From: a bacterium | GTDB lineage: Bacteria; Bacteroidota; Bacteroidia; Flavobacteriales_D; Crocinitomicaceae | Direction: 5' to 3' | Length of the DNA: 59,749 nucleotides | Assembly: GCA_024742305.1 (NCBI GenBank) | Contig: JANSYQ010000022.1 | Span: 1-59,749 of the forward strand | Shown here: positions 37,650 to 46,558 of the stretch, in pieces | Position numbering within the stretch: position 1 is the stretch's first letter | Layout: each line of letters begins with the position of its first letter | Made by a program: the position numbers and the translations under genes | The notes under the pieces: model-generated | Seen by the model: the letters and a program-made list of their open reading frames with translations, nothing else | Told to the model about the DNA's origin: nothing | The model's database searches: none

Positions 37650-38078
37650 ATGAGTAAGGAGAAATCATATCACATTCAAACTCTCAATGATTTGCCCGGG
37701 ATAGCGCGGCAATTTTTGGAAGATTTTGGACATCGGAAAGTATTTGCCTTTGATGCCCCAATGGGATCAGGAAAAACAACCTTTATCCTCAGTTTGTTGA
37801 ATGCAATGGGGATAGAAGATGCAGAAGGTTCGCCCACCTATTCGCTTGTGAATGTATACGAAAGTCCGATGTACGGGAAGGTGTACCATTTTGATGTCTA
37901 CCGACTAAACTCCGAAGAAGAAGCGTACGATATTGGGGTAGAAGAAATGCTCTATTCCGATGGAATTTGCTTTATTGAATGGCCCGAGAAAATTGAATCC
38001 TTGCTTCCAGATAATACTATTTGGTCGTATATTCGTAGAAACGACGATGACACTCGAACTTTAACCGTGAGCGCATGA
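37650..38078 (+). CDS. tsaE: tRNA threonylcarbamoyladenosine biosynthesis protein TsaE
   Basis: This 142-residue P-loop ATPase works with TsaB, TsaC and TsaD to make the t6A37 modification of tRNAs reading ANN codons. The Walker A is APMGSGKTT (about 36-44), followed by the family signature SPTYSLVNVYE and VYHFDVYRL (Walker B-like aspartate), and FIEWPEKI near the end. Length is normal. It overlaps the alanine dehydrogenase gene by four bases (ATGA). Confidence 0.96.
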   Translation: MSKEKSYHIQTLNDLPGIARQFLEDFGHRKVFAFDAPMGSGKTTFILSLLNAMGIEDAEGSPTYSLVNVYESPMYGKVYHFDVYRLNSEEEAYDIGVEEMLYSDGICFIEWPEKIESLLPDNTIWSYIRRNDDDTRTLTVSA

Positions 38079-39298
38079 TTACAGATCCGGAATTACTGAA
38101 ACAATTGATGCAGCAAGGAAGTTTGTTGCCCAAGGAAGAAACCTTGGAAGTCGCGCGTAAAAAAGGAAGTCTTTTCATCGGAATTCCGCGTGAGACGTCT
38201 TTTCAAGAAAAGCGTGTGGCATTAGTGCCGGATACGGTGTCTCTGTTGGTAGCCAACGGACATCGAGTAAAAGTAGAGTCCAAAAGTGGTGATGGCGCCA
38301 ACTTTACCGATAACGATTACAGCGAAGCCGGAGCAGAAATTGTTTACGATACCAAGGAAATTTTTCATTGCGATTTGATTTTCAAGGTCGCGCCACCCTC
38401 CGCGGATGAAGTGGAAATGATGCGTGGTGATCAAACTTTAATCTCTGCGTTGCAAATATCCATTCAGCCCAAGAAAATCCTTCAAGAGCTGATGCAAAAG
38501 AAGGTAACAGCCATCGCTTGGGACTACATTCGTGATGAAAGCGGCGTTTTTCCTGTGGTACGCACCATGGGTGAAATTGCAGGGACTTCAGCAGTATTGG
38601 TTGCGGCAAACTTGCTCAACACGTTTAACGGAGGTAAGGGAATGATGCTGGGAGGAATTCCTGGAGTTCAGCCGGCAGAAGTGGTAATTATTGGAGCCGG
38701 ATCGGCAGGCGAGAGTGCTGCAAGAGCCGCTATTGGCTTGGGCTGTTCGGTAAAAGTGTTCGATAATTCTATTTCTCGTTTGCGCCGACTTCAAAACGAC
38801 TTAGGCTCGCGTGTTTTTACCTCCGTGATTCAACCAAAAGTACTTGCAAAGTCCTTAATGCGAGCCGATGTAGCCATTGGAGCCTTGCGCGCTCCTCTCG
38901 GAAGAACGCCTTGTGTGGTTACTGAACAAATGGTCAGTGATATGAAAGCTGGTTCTGTGATCGTGGATATCAGTATTGATCAAGGAGGTTGCTTTGAAAC
39001 ATCAAACATTACCAACCATAACAAACCCACGTTTGTTGTTCATGATGTGATTCATTACTGTGTGCCAAACATTCCATCGAGTGTTTCGCGTACCGCTTCT
39101 TTCGCCTTGTCGAACATTTTCTCTCCTTTACTTATGGATATGGGGTCATGCGGAGGACCGAAAGATATGATCGTAAAAAATCCTGGTTTTCGAGGTGGTG
39201 TCTACATCTATAAAGGCGTCTTAACCAGCGAAGTTCTCGGAAAAGTTTTTGATCTGAACTACAAAGACATTGAACTTCTTTTAATGGGAATGAAATAA
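38075..39298 (+). CDS. ald: Alanine dehydrogenase
   Basis: This 407-residue cytoplasmic enzyme catalyses NAD-linked interconversion of L-alanine and pyruvate plus ammonia. Motifs include IGIPRETSFQEKRVAL at the start of the catalytic domain, the NAD-binding VIIGAGSAGESAARAA (about 205-220), then IVDISIDQGGCFETS and YCVPNIPSSVSRTAS. The first 30 residues precede the usual start of the family and form a short helix, as in other members from this phylum. A close relative, the transhydrogenase alpha subunit, is less likely given length and motifs. Confidence 0.95.
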   Translation: MITDPELLKQLMQQGSLLPKEETLEVARKKGSLFIGIPRETSFQEKRVALVPDTVSLLVANGHRVKVESKSGDGANFTDNDYSEAGAEIVYDTKEIFHCDLIFKVAPPSADEVEMMRGDQTLISALQISIQPKKILQELMQKKVTAIAWDYIRDESGVFPVVRTMGEIAGTSAVLVAANLLNTFNGGKGMMLGGIPGVQPAEVVIIGAGSAGESAARAAIGLGCSVKVFDNSISRLRRLQNDLGSRVFTSVIQPKVLAKSLMRADVAIGALRAPLGRTPCVVTEQMVSDMKAGSVIVDISIDQGGCFETSNITNHNKPTFVVHDVIHYCVPNIPSSVSRTASFALSNIFSPLLMDMGSCGGPKDMIVKNPGFRGGVYIYKGVLTSEVLGKVFDLNYKDIELLLMGMK

Positions 39299-39301
39299 TT
39301 C

Positions 39302-40375
39302 ATGAAACATTCAATCTACTTCGGACTCCTGCTGGGGTCCATTCTACTATTCGCTTCCTGTAATGAAGAGAAGGAAGAATCCAACAGTCAAAGCGATACA
39401 TCAAAAGATGCCAGTGAAGATTCCGACGTAGAAGAAATGGCACACGAGAAAAACGAACCTTTCTTGTTCCCGTTTGGTTTAGAGTTAGAGCATTTTGAAC
39501 CCAAGGGCTATCGAACAAGTTGTGGAGGCGATTGCTGTTCCATGGTAAAAGTGTTAGAAAAAGGAGCTTATGCTGTTTTTCTTGATACAACCGACTGTTG
39601 GGAGTACGGTTATGATGAAAAGTACCTTCTTTTTCGTGGAGATGAGTTAATTGCCTGTCATCAGAAAGGGTTCGATATGGGAGAGTTTGGCGACGGCTTC
39701 AACTATCGCGAGCGAATGGAACGAACCATCGACTTTGAGAACGAGAAGGTGTTTATTCGGCGAGACACAGTGAAGAATACTGTTAAAAAATGGATCACAA
39801 AAGATTTTTCAGAGGAAAATTATTCCTCCGCAATGAAAGGGGAGGTGCAAAAATATTTAGACGACCCTCGTGTTCGCCGTAGCTTCGAATCCAAAGATGA
39901 TTTTAGTATTAACCATTCCAAAGTAGAGATGAAATCTACACCGGTGAACTTCTTCAATCATTTTCAACCCGATTACGATATTGAAATCCTCAACGCTTAT
40001 TCGTTACAAGAGGTTTCGAATAGAAAAAATATTGGCATTCCGAAAAACGCGCTGTTTGCTTATTCCACTTGGTATGCAGGTGGTGGCGATTTAATCTACG
40101 GTGCGCTTAACGATGGAGTACTTCAAATTTGGTACAGCTATGAAGATGAAGGTTTGTCCGAAGTTCCGCCTTACGAATTGTTCTTAGAGATAGATCCTGA
40201 CGTGACAAAATACCGACCGAATCATTACATCGTTTTCGACCCTGACAAAGGCGGTAAGAACCAGCTGATGTTGGGTATGAATGAAAAAGACGTCGCATTA
40301 TACGCGAAGTACAAAGGGCAAGCCAGGCACATTGAATTGCGTAAAATTTCTAGTAAAGTCGATGGAAAAAAGTGA
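39302..40375 (+). CDS. Putative lipoprotein of unknown function
   Basis: This 357-residue protein has a signal sequence with lipobox FASC (LLFASCNEEK), followed by a strongly acidic Ser/Glu tether of about 30 residues. The globular part has a cysteine-rich early segment (TSCGGDCCS and DTTDCWEYG) and many Tyr/Asp/Glu strands. No known domain is recognised. It starts three bases after ald and its stop overlaps a 59-residue ORF, so all may be one message. Confidence 0.75.
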   Translation: MKHSIYFGLLLGSILLFASCNEEKEESNSQSDTSKDASEDSDVEEMAHEKNEPFLFPFGLELEHFEPKGYRTSCGGDCCSMVKVLEKGAYAVFLDTTDCWEYGYDEKYLLFRGDELIACHQKGFDMGEFGDGFNYRERMERTIDFENEKVFIRRDTVKNTVKKWITKDFSEENYSSAMKGEVQKYLDDPRVRRSFESKDDFSINHSKVEMKSTPVNFFNHFQPDYDIEILNAYSLQEVSNRKNIGIPKNALFAYSTWYAGGGDLIYGALNDGVLQIWYSYEDEGLSEVPPYELFLEIDPDVTKYRPNHYIVFDPDKGGKNQLMLGMNEKDVALYAKYKGQARHIELRKISSKVDGKK

Positions 40376-40551
40376 TTACAAAATACGAGGAACTAATTCA
40401 TGGCATCCCGAATGGAACGTACACGCACACGCATGATGGAATTTGGGACTACGTTACGTACATCAGTAAAAGGGGCAAGAAAACTAAGTTCACGATCAAC
40501 CATGAACTAACGGCGCTCAATGATAGCTACCGCGATCGACCGTTGTTCTAA
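40372..40551 (+). CDS. Small hypothetical ORF overlapping the lipoprotein gene stop
   Basis: This 59-residue ORF starts at GTG, overlapping the preceding TGA as GTGA, and ends at TAA. Codons give a plausible protein: residues 5-12 YEELIHGI, then NGTYTHTHDGIWDYV and a basic RGKKTKF segment. There is no signal peptide. The four-base overlap and protein-like composition support it; I recognise no family. It overlaps the end of the convergent barrel gene by four bases, leaving no untranslated spacer there. Confidence 0.55.
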   Translation: MITKYEELIHGIPNGTYTHTHDGIWDYVTYISKRGKKTKFTINHELTALNDSYRDRPLF

Positions 40552-41168
40552 AACTTCCGAAAAATACCTATCGATGGTGCTTGCGCGGAGAATCCTCTTG
40601 CCAAGTTGAATTCTAAATGATCAGTATCTCCGAAGTACCTTGTTCCCACACTCATGCTAAATGCAACTTGAACGAAGGTTAAGGAGTTCAAATAGTACTC
40701 TGCCGATATCTGCGGTGATAGGGCAAACTTGTATCGTTCTCTATTGAATGGTTCATTGGGCGGTCCAAGCGCTGGGAAGAGCGCAATTTGAGAAATATTC
40801 TCGTCGATGTAATATACGCCCGCATTTACTCCCCAAGCAAAACGCCAATTGGTAGAGTCGCGTCTCCATCGAGCATGATAGCCTGCCTCTGCCGCTATAT
40901 AGCGTTTTAAAACCTTTACTTTTGGCATTGTTGAACGATTGATATTTGATGCAATACGTACATTGATCATGTGGTCGAACTTGGGCGTGCTGAGAAATTT
41001 GTACCGAAATTCAGCGGAGATGAAATACGGCAATTTTTCGTTTTCCCTATCCGGAACGTATCGGTTCAGCGCAGCTCCCGCTTCGAATTTCGTAGAGTCA
41101 ACTTCTTGCGCATGTCCGGCAAGACTTACGACAACGAACATCAACAGCGCTATATATTTTTGCATCAT
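40548..41168 (-). CDS. Predicted outer-membrane beta-barrel protein
   Basis: This 206-residue protein has a signal peptide ending GHAQ and alternating beta strands rich in Tyr/Phe/Arg. It ends in IGIFRKF, with the terminal phenylalanine expected of barrels. It may be an 8- to 10-stranded barrel of the OmpW/OmpA-beta type. There is no specific family; confidence comes from topology. Confidence 0.7.
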   Translation of the reverse strand: MMQKYIALLMFVVVSLAGHAQEVDSTKFEAGAALNRYVPDRENEKLPYFISAEFRYKFLSTPKFDHMINVRIASNINRSTMPKVKVLKRYIAAEAGYHARWRRDSTNWRFAWGVNAGVYYIDENISQIALFPALGPPNEPFNRERYKFALSPQISAEYYLNSLTFVQVAFSMSVGTRYFGDTDHLEFNLARGFSAQAPSIGIFRKF

Positions 41169-41202
41169 AAGTTTCGATCGCTACAAACATAGTAAATCTT
41201 GA

Positions 41203-41210
41203 TACCTTTG
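41203..41210 (+). promoter_or_regulatory. -7 promoter element TACCTTTG
   Basis: This is an exact TAnnTTTG match, three bases before the ATG of the HSDR_N-type gene. If used, transcription starts at or inside the start codon, which points to a leaderless message or a later start. Confidence 0.45.
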
Positions 41211-41213
41211 GGT

Positions 41214-41666
41214 ATGCAATTGACTCCTTTGAATCTACCAAAAGCCCCTCTGAAGTTGAAGCGGAAGGATGGCGTCGTGTATGTCGAGTGTTTGATTCGA
41301 AGGAAAGAGTTGATTTTGACCCCGGAAGAATGGGTACGTCAACACGTGTTGCATTTCTTGATAGAGAAAGGCGTTCCAAAAGGATTGATTGCCTCGGAAG
41401 TAAGTTTAAAATACAACGAACGTTCAAAGCGAGCGGATGTGGTCATTTTTGGAAGAGATCAACAACCAAGGTTCATTGTGGAGTGCAAAGCTAAGGACGT
41501 GCTACTCACAGAAGCCGTATTTCGACAAATTGCTGCGTACAATCATACACTTCAAGTAGAGTACCTTATGATGACCAATGGGATTCAACATATTTATGCG
41601 CACATCGATAAGGTTTCGGGTCAGTTAAAATATTTACAGAATTTCCCTGAAGAATTGCATCTCTGA
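41214..41666 (+). CDS. HsdR N-terminal-like (HSDR_N_2) nuclease-fold protein
   Basis: This protein has 150 residues from the ATG at 41214; the frame also allows a TTG 15 bases earlier. The PD-(D/E)xK motifs are visible: an N-terminal glutamate in IASEVSL, the aspartate in KRADVVIF and IVECKA (ExK) about 15 residues later. The fold is that of the nuclease domain of type I restriction R subunits, but here it stands alone without helicase, HsdM or HsdS. Stand-alone versions are widespread in Bacteroidota with unknown function, so defence is not assured. Confidence 0.88.
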   Translation: MQLTPLNLPKAPLKLKRKDGVVYVECLIRRKELILTPEEWVRQHVLHFLIEKGVPKGLIASEVSLKYNERSKRADVVIFGRDQQPRFIVECKAKDVLLTEAVFRQIAAYNHTLQVEYLMMTNGIQHIYAHIDKVSGQLKYLQNFPEELHL

Positions 41667-41755
41667 ATGACGTAATTGCTTAGATTCGCAGGAGTTCACA
41701 AACTTTTAAAATAGCCATAACATAACGGACACGTAGGGTTCGTTTCTTTGGCCGA

Positions 41756-43804
41756 ATGGGGATGGGAGATCATTTGATACAGAACAGAGAGTTAAGCTGG
41801 TTAGCATTTAACGAACGCGTTTTACAAGAGGCGATGGATGAAAAGAATCCTTTGATAGAGCGCGTGCGCTTTATGGGGATTTTCTCCAATAATCGTGACG
41901 AATTCTTCCGAGTGCGTGTAGCGTCTGTACGAAGAATGCTTGAGCTAGGGAAAAAGGCGCGAAGTAAACTGTACAACGACCCCGAAGAACTCCTGGAAAA
42001 GATATCAGACAAGGTTGTACAGCAAGAAAATCGATTCTTAAAAACCTACAAAACACTTTCTCGCGAATTGGGGAAGGAAGGTGTACACTTGGTAGATAAC
42101 AAATCACTCACGCCGAAACAAATGGAATTTGTAATGGGGTACTTCAAAGAGAAAGTACGACCCGCTCTCGTTCCATTGATGCTTACGAAGCGCGCAGCTC
42201 CGGAATTAACGGATAAGTCTTCCTACTTGGCAGTGCGCATGGAGATGGAAAGCGGAGAGATCAAATATGCGCTCATTGAAGTGCCTTCGCAGATTTTACC
42301 GCGTTTTCTCGTACTTCCTGAAGTAGATGGTCAGCGATATGTTATGTTCCTAGATGATGTCATCCGATTGGGACTCTCACAGATATTTAAGATTTTCCCC
42401 TACCAACATATTCGTGCCTATGCCATGCGAATGACACGTGATGCAGAGCTGGATATTGACGAAGATATTGATGAGTCGGTATTGGAGAAACTTTCCAAAA
42501 GCGTTAATAACCGTAAGAAAGCGCAGCCTGTTCGTTTTGTGCATGACAAAAACATGCCAGTGGATCTGTTGAACTTCCTGATCAAGAAGTTGAGATTAAA
42601 AGGAAACATTATTCCAAGTGGTCGATACCACAACTTACGTGATTTTATGGGCTTCCCCGATTTTGGATTGAAAGAACATTGCTACCCAGAGTGGATCCCC
42701 TCGCGTCATCCGGAATTGACAAATAAGCAAAGTTTATTGGGCGTTCTGACCAAGAAGGATATCATGCTCAATTATCCGTTTCAATCCTTCAGTCATACGA
42801 TTGATATTTTGAGGGAAGCAGCCATTGATCCTACGGTTCAGGAGATTAAAATCAATATGTACCGCGTCGCTTCCAACTCCAATATTGTGAACGCTTTGAT
42901 TAATGCTTCTAAGAACGGAAAGCGTGTTACGGCTGTGGTGGAGTTGCATGCTCGTTTCGACGAGGAGCACAACATTCTTATCTCTAAGAAGCTCCAAGAG
43001 AATGGCGTACGTGTGATTTTCGGTGTGGAAGGACTCAAGGTACACTGCAAGTTGATTGTCATCACGAGAAAAAAGAAAGATACGCTGCAATATTTTGCGC
43101 ACGTAGGAACTGGAAACTTCCACGAAAAAACGGCTCGTTTGTACACGGATGTATCGCTTTGGACTTCCGATGAACGCATTTCCAAAGAAGTCTACAAAGT
43201 GTTCGATTTCTTCCAAGCCAACTACAAGCGCGGTATTTATCGCCATCTCATTGTTTCTCCGTTCAACGTGCGTCGCAGACTCTCTGACTTGATAGAAGGA
43301 GAAATGAAGAATGCACGAGCTGGAAAAGAGGCATACATCATTATCAAACTAAACAACTTGGTGGATGAAGATATGATCGAAAAGCTGTACAAGGCGAGTC
43401 AGGCGGGGGTGAAAATTCAAATGATTATCCGCGGAATTTGCTGTCTTGTGCCAGGTGTGAAAGGCGTTAGCGAAAACATTGAAGTAGTAAGTATTTTGGA
43501 TCGTTACTTGGAGCACACGCGGGTGTTAGTTTTTGGTAACAACGGGAACGAGACAATGTACATCAGTTCCGCCGATTGGATGGGACGTAATTTGGATCGA
43601 CGCGTAGAGGTAGCTGCGCCCATTTATGACCCTGAAATCAAAGCGGATATTCGAAAAACACTGGATTTCCAATTGAAAGACAACCAGAAAGCGCGGATTA
43701 TTGACGATAATCAGAACACAAACATTTATAAGAAAGGCGGCGAAGAGAAAGTACGCTCCCAAAAAGCAACGCATCAGTTTTACGCAAAAAAGATGAAGCC
43801 CTGA
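41756..43804 (+). CDS. ppk1: Polyphosphate kinase 1
   Basis: This protein of about 682 residues (680 from the second ATG at 41762) polymerises the gamma-phosphate of ATP into polyphosphate. The N-terminal domain starts NRELSWLAFNERVLQEA, and FSNNRDEFFRVRVAS is conserved. The two catalytic histidine regions are visible: GLKVHCKLIVI (autophosphorylated His) and YLEHTRVLVF, with MYRVASNSNIVNALI and GTGNFHEKTARLYTD between them. Length is complete. The phosphatase gene that would degrade the product follows 155 bases later. Confidence 0.97.
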   Translation: MGMGDHLIQNRELSWLAFNERVLQEAMDEKNPLIERVRFMGIFSNNRDEFFRVRVASVRRMLELGKKARSKLYNDPEELLEKISDKVVQQENRFLKTYKTLSRELGKEGVHLVDNKSLTPKQMEFVMGYFKEKVRPALVPLMLTKRAAPELTDKSSYLAVRMEMESGEIKYALIEVPSQILPRFLVLPEVDGQRYVMFLDDVIRLGLSQIFKIFPYQHIRAYAMRMTRDAELDIDEDIDESVLEKLSKSVNNRKKAQPVRFVHDKNMPVDLLNFLIKKLRLKGNIIPSGRYHNLRDFMGFPDFGLKEHCYPEWIPSRHPELTNKQSLLGVLTKKDIMLNYPFQSFSHTIDILREAAIDPTVQEIKINMYRVASNSNIVNALINASKNGKRVTAVVELHARFDEEHNILISKKLQENGVRVIFGVEGLKVHCKLIVITRKKKDTLQYFAHVGTGNFHEKTARLYTDVSLWTSDERISKEVYKVFDFFQANYKRGIYRHLIVSPFNVRRRLSDLIEGEMKNARAGKEAYIIIKLNNLVDEDMIEKLYKASQAGVKIQMIIRGICCLVPGVKGVSENIEVVSILDRYLEHTRVLVFGNNGNETMYISSADWMGRNLDRRVEVAAPIYDPEIKADIRKTLDFQLKDNQKARIIDDNQNTNIYKKGGEEKVRSQKATHQFYAKKMKP

Positions 43805-43959
43805 ATCTAACGCGTCTGTTAGTCTAGCTTCTTCCTGTCTTTCATCTTTTCACCTTTTGTCTTTAAATCTTCCCTCGCACCCATCAATTGTTAATCTCTT
43901 GTTGATAGATTCTTTGCCAATCACCTAATCTCAGCACGAAGAACCATTAATATTGTGGT

Positions 43960-44856
43960 ATGCAAAGATATGCTGCCATTGACATCGGATCGAACGCCAT
44001 CCGTATGCTTTTCGTAGAAGTTTATGAACGTCCTGAAGGAGTTTCCTTTAAAAAATTGACATTGGTTCGATTGCCGGTTCGTCTTGGAGAAGATGCCTTT
44101 ATTCAAGGGAGAATCAGCGAGAAAAAGCGTCGTCAAGTGGTTCAAATGGCGCATTCCTTCAACTATCTTTCGTCCATTTTTGAAGTTCGTGATTATCGTG
44201 CTACGGCTACTTCGGCCATGCGTGATTCTGAAAACGGCAAAGAAATCATTGAGGAAATTCTCGATAAAACCGGAGTCAACATCGAAATTATTGCCGGTGA
44301 AGAAGAAGCTGAAATTCTCTACGAAGGAATTTTGAGTACCGGAAAAATTCGCAATGATGAAAGCTACATGCTCATCGACGTGGGTGGAGGTAGTACAGAA
44401 ATCAACTTCTTTGTAAAAGGAGAGCGTGTTGCCTGGAATTCCTTCAACCTAGGAACGGTACGCTTGAAAGAAGGAATACAAAAGGAAGGAAGTTGGGAGA
44501 AATTCGATGCATGGATTCAAGAGAAAGTGAAGGAATATGAACCTCATTACGCCGTTGGAACCGGAGGAAACATCAACAAAATCTACAAGCTTTGCGGTCG
44601 CTCCGATTGGCAGACCTTGACAGACGATGAAATAGAGGATAAGCTGGAGTACTTGGCTGGATTCACCGCAGAAGAAATGGTGCGAACGATGGACATTAAG
44701 CCCGATCGCGCTGATGTCATTTTACACGGTGGAGCGATTTATTTACGAGCGATGCGTCAAGGAGGCATAAAAGAAATGATCGTTCCGAAAGTAGGGCTAG
44801 CAGATGGACTTATCCGAAGTATTTATCAAGCCGACGTTCAGGAAGTCACAGATTAG
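43960..44856 (+). CDS. ppx: Exopolyphosphatase / Ppx-GppA phosphatase family
   Basis: This 298-residue protein of the actin-like ATPase superfamily opens with AAIDIGSNAIRMLF (first phosphate-binding loop), has the ATATSAMRDSENG segment, then LIDVGGGSTEINFF (second loop) and GTGGNINKI. It lacks the long C-terminal HD extension of E. coli Ppx, so it is the short form found in many Bacteroidota. It hydrolyses polyphosphate ends or (p)ppGpp; sequence alone does not decide which. Its position after ppk1 favours polyphosphate turnover. Confidence 0.93.
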   Translation: MQRYAAIDIGSNAIRMLFVEVYERPEGVSFKKLTLVRLPVRLGEDAFIQGRISEKKRRQVVQMAHSFNYLSSIFEVRDYRATATSAMRDSENGKEIIEEILDKTGVNIEIIAGEEEAEILYEGILSTGKIRNDESYMLIDVGGGSTEINFFVKGERVAWNSFNLGTVRLKEGIQKEGSWEKFDAWIQEKVKEYEPHYAVGTGGNINKIYKLCGRSDWQTLTDDEIEDKLEYLAGFTAEEMVRTMDIKPDRADVILHGGAIYLRAMRQGGIKEMIVPKVGLADGLIRSIYQADVQEVTD

Positions 44857-44861
44857 TGTTA

Positions 44862-45377
44862 CTATTTCTTGAAATTTGTTATTCCCACAATTTCTTTCGC
44901 GCCTACCACTTTCTCTCCATCTTCATTGGTTCCAATAAAGTAGAATAGCGATCGAATTGTGTCGTTTGTTAGTCGGTCGCCTTTCATGAGCCAGTTATCA
45001 GGGTCGGTATAGGTCTTTCCTTTCCTGATCCATCCATTTTCACCTCCATACCATTTGTCGAATTCTCTAGAATTGAATGGTCGTCCGTAGATGGAAACGG
45101 CTTTCCAAGTACCATCTTCCCAAATGTAACCGCCAAACTCTTTGATTTTTACATCACCATCTAATGAGGAGACAGAGGTGCTAAATTGCAATTGAAACTT
45201 GCCTCTAAAATCAGGGTCTTTACGATTCATTGAAGCATATACGGTGTCGGTAGAATGCACTACTTTCAACCCTTCTTTCAATGAGGAAACCTTGTCTGGC
45301 CAATCTGTTGGAACCTTCATTTCTACTTCAGAGCTGCAAGCCAAGCACCCTAAGAACACAATCCAAAAAATCTTCAT
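44862..45377 (-). CDS. Putative lipoprotein
   Basis: This protein has about 171 residues from the ATG at 45377, which begins a hydrophobic signal sequence; the longer frame adds 21 residues with no signal. The lipobox is atypical (CLACSSE or FLGC). The mature part has a VSSLDGDVKIKEFGGYIW strand and DGTWKAVSIYGRPF; the family is unknown. It is convergent with ppx, separated by five bases. Confidence 0.7.
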   Translation of the reverse strand: MKIFWIVFLGCLACSSEVEMKVPTDWPDKVSSLKEGLKVVHSTDTVYASMNRKDPDFRGKFQLQFSTSVSSLDGDVKIKEFGGYIWEDGTWKAVSIYGRPFNSREFDKWYGGENGWIRKGKTYTDPDNWLMKGDRLTNDTIRSLFYFIGTNEDGEKVVGAKEIVGITNFKK

Positions 45378-45429
45378 GCCATAAAGATAAGGACCATTTT
45401 GCTTGAGTAGACAACCGCTTGATGAAAAC

Positions 45430-45482
45430 AAAAAATCCACAAAGACGCCAAACTAAACTAGAAACAACGCGTCTTCGTGGAT
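45430..45482 (-). terminator. Rho-independent terminator
   Basis: On the minus strand a stem of ATCCACGAAGACGC with GCGTCTTTGTGGAT (one G-U pair) closes a loop of about 20 bases and is followed by a T-rich run. It ends the 312-residue barrel gene just upstream. The stem belongs to the 'cgtcttcgtgg' family of dispersed intergenic sequences. Confidence 0.8.
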
Positions 45483-45501
45483 AGGTGGTTAGGAATTAAT
45501 A

Positions 45502-46440
45502 CTATTTCAAACTTCTGTACCATTGCACCATCGGAATGGGAACGGGCCAAAATTCACCTTGTGCAGCAATACCAGTAAATCCAAATTGGAAGGCGGTTTG
45601 TGGTGAAGTATGGAAACGCACACCTGGAACCAGCAGGGCAATGGCTGGATCACGACGTTCAATTTGTTGGGAGAGATATTGATTGCCATCATAATACGTT
45701 TGCGTATAAGATTCCACCGGTCCAGGAAGGAGGATAAACGAGTCGAACACCAAACTTACCTTGGGAGCTACTTTAACCATTCCGGCGACACTGGCCAATG
45801 CACGTCCCTGAGCTCCATCTCCAAACCAAACGGCACCATATCCGCCAGAGAAAGCAATATTACTTTTTCTTGATCCAAACGAAAGCGTGGCAAAAGGCAA
45901 AGCGCCTCCCCATTCCGGTGCAATCCACGTTCCCGTTCCAACCAATCCGCCTACGGCAAACTGCGTTTTATCTCCCAGTTCCCAAGACTTTTTTATTGTA
46001 CCAATAAGTGGCATTCCGATCCATGAGGCCATAACGCCAACACCAAAGTTTTTGCCCAATCCAAATTGAAAGTCAGGACCAAACAAGTTCCATTGTATGT
46101 AGTGCTCGCCTTTCTTGATCGGCAGACCGTTTGTGGTTATGAAGTAGCGCGTAGCAAATTTATCTTCACCCACATACTCTCCACGGCTGTTATAGCTGCT
46201 GCTATCCAAGGGTTCAATTTCTTTGATCACGTGCTGCGGTACATAAAACTCGCGTCCGTCCAAGGTTTTGAAAAGAACTTCTCTTGCATCTGAAGAAATG
46301 ATCATTCCGATTAGTTCCTGACCATCATTTTTAACGATTCGATATACAGTGGAATCCTGCTCAACTGCTGTTGAGTCTTCTTGACCAAATGCAGCGCTGT
46401 AAGTAAGCATTAATAACAAGGCAAATACTAAGTATCTCAT
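45502..46440 (-). CDS. Predicted outer-membrane protein of unknown function
   Basis: This 312-residue protein has a signal peptide ending AFGQ. Residues about 35-75 form a small beta domain (IVKNDGQELIGMIISSDAREV), reminiscent of the 'VYRIVKxDGxEIxGxI' start seen on envelope proteins in this phylum. A beta-barrel-like part follows with repeated GLGKNFGVGV, GGYGAVWFGDG and aromatic-rich strands. There is no T9SS tail. A near-consensus TACCTTTA promoter element lies upstream. Confidence 0.7.
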   Translation of the reverse strand: MRYLVFALLLMLTYSAAFGQEDSTAVEQDSTVYRIVKNDGQELIGMIISSDAREVLFKTLDGREFYVPQHVIKEIEPLDSSSYNSRGEYVGEDKFATRYFITTNGLPIKKGEHYIQWNLFGPDFQFGLGKNFGVGVMASWIGMPLIGTIKKSWELGDKTQFAVGGLVGTGTWIAPEWGGALPFATLSFGSRKSNIAFSGGYGAVWFGDGAQGRALASVAGMVKVAPKVSLVFDSFILLPGPVESYTQTYYDGNQYLSQQIERRDPAIALLVPGVRFHTSPQTAFQFGFTGIAAQGEFWPVPIPMVQWYRSLK

Positions 46441-46558
46441 GGCTTATTTTTTGTGTAAAGGTAGGTGCCATGCTTCCCATGAGAGTACTCTATTTCGCAA
46501 AGAGAAAATGGGTAGTTGCGGATTTCGCAAATAACTAAAAAGATGTTTCGCCGATGAA

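Noticed and set aside
41214-41666. Type I restriction system
   Set aside because: Only the HsdR N-terminal nuclease fold is present; no helicase, HsdM or HsdS is in the window.
42734-43246. 170-residue minus-strand ORF
   Set aside because: Antisense to ppk1, whose own motifs are complete; a shadow frame.
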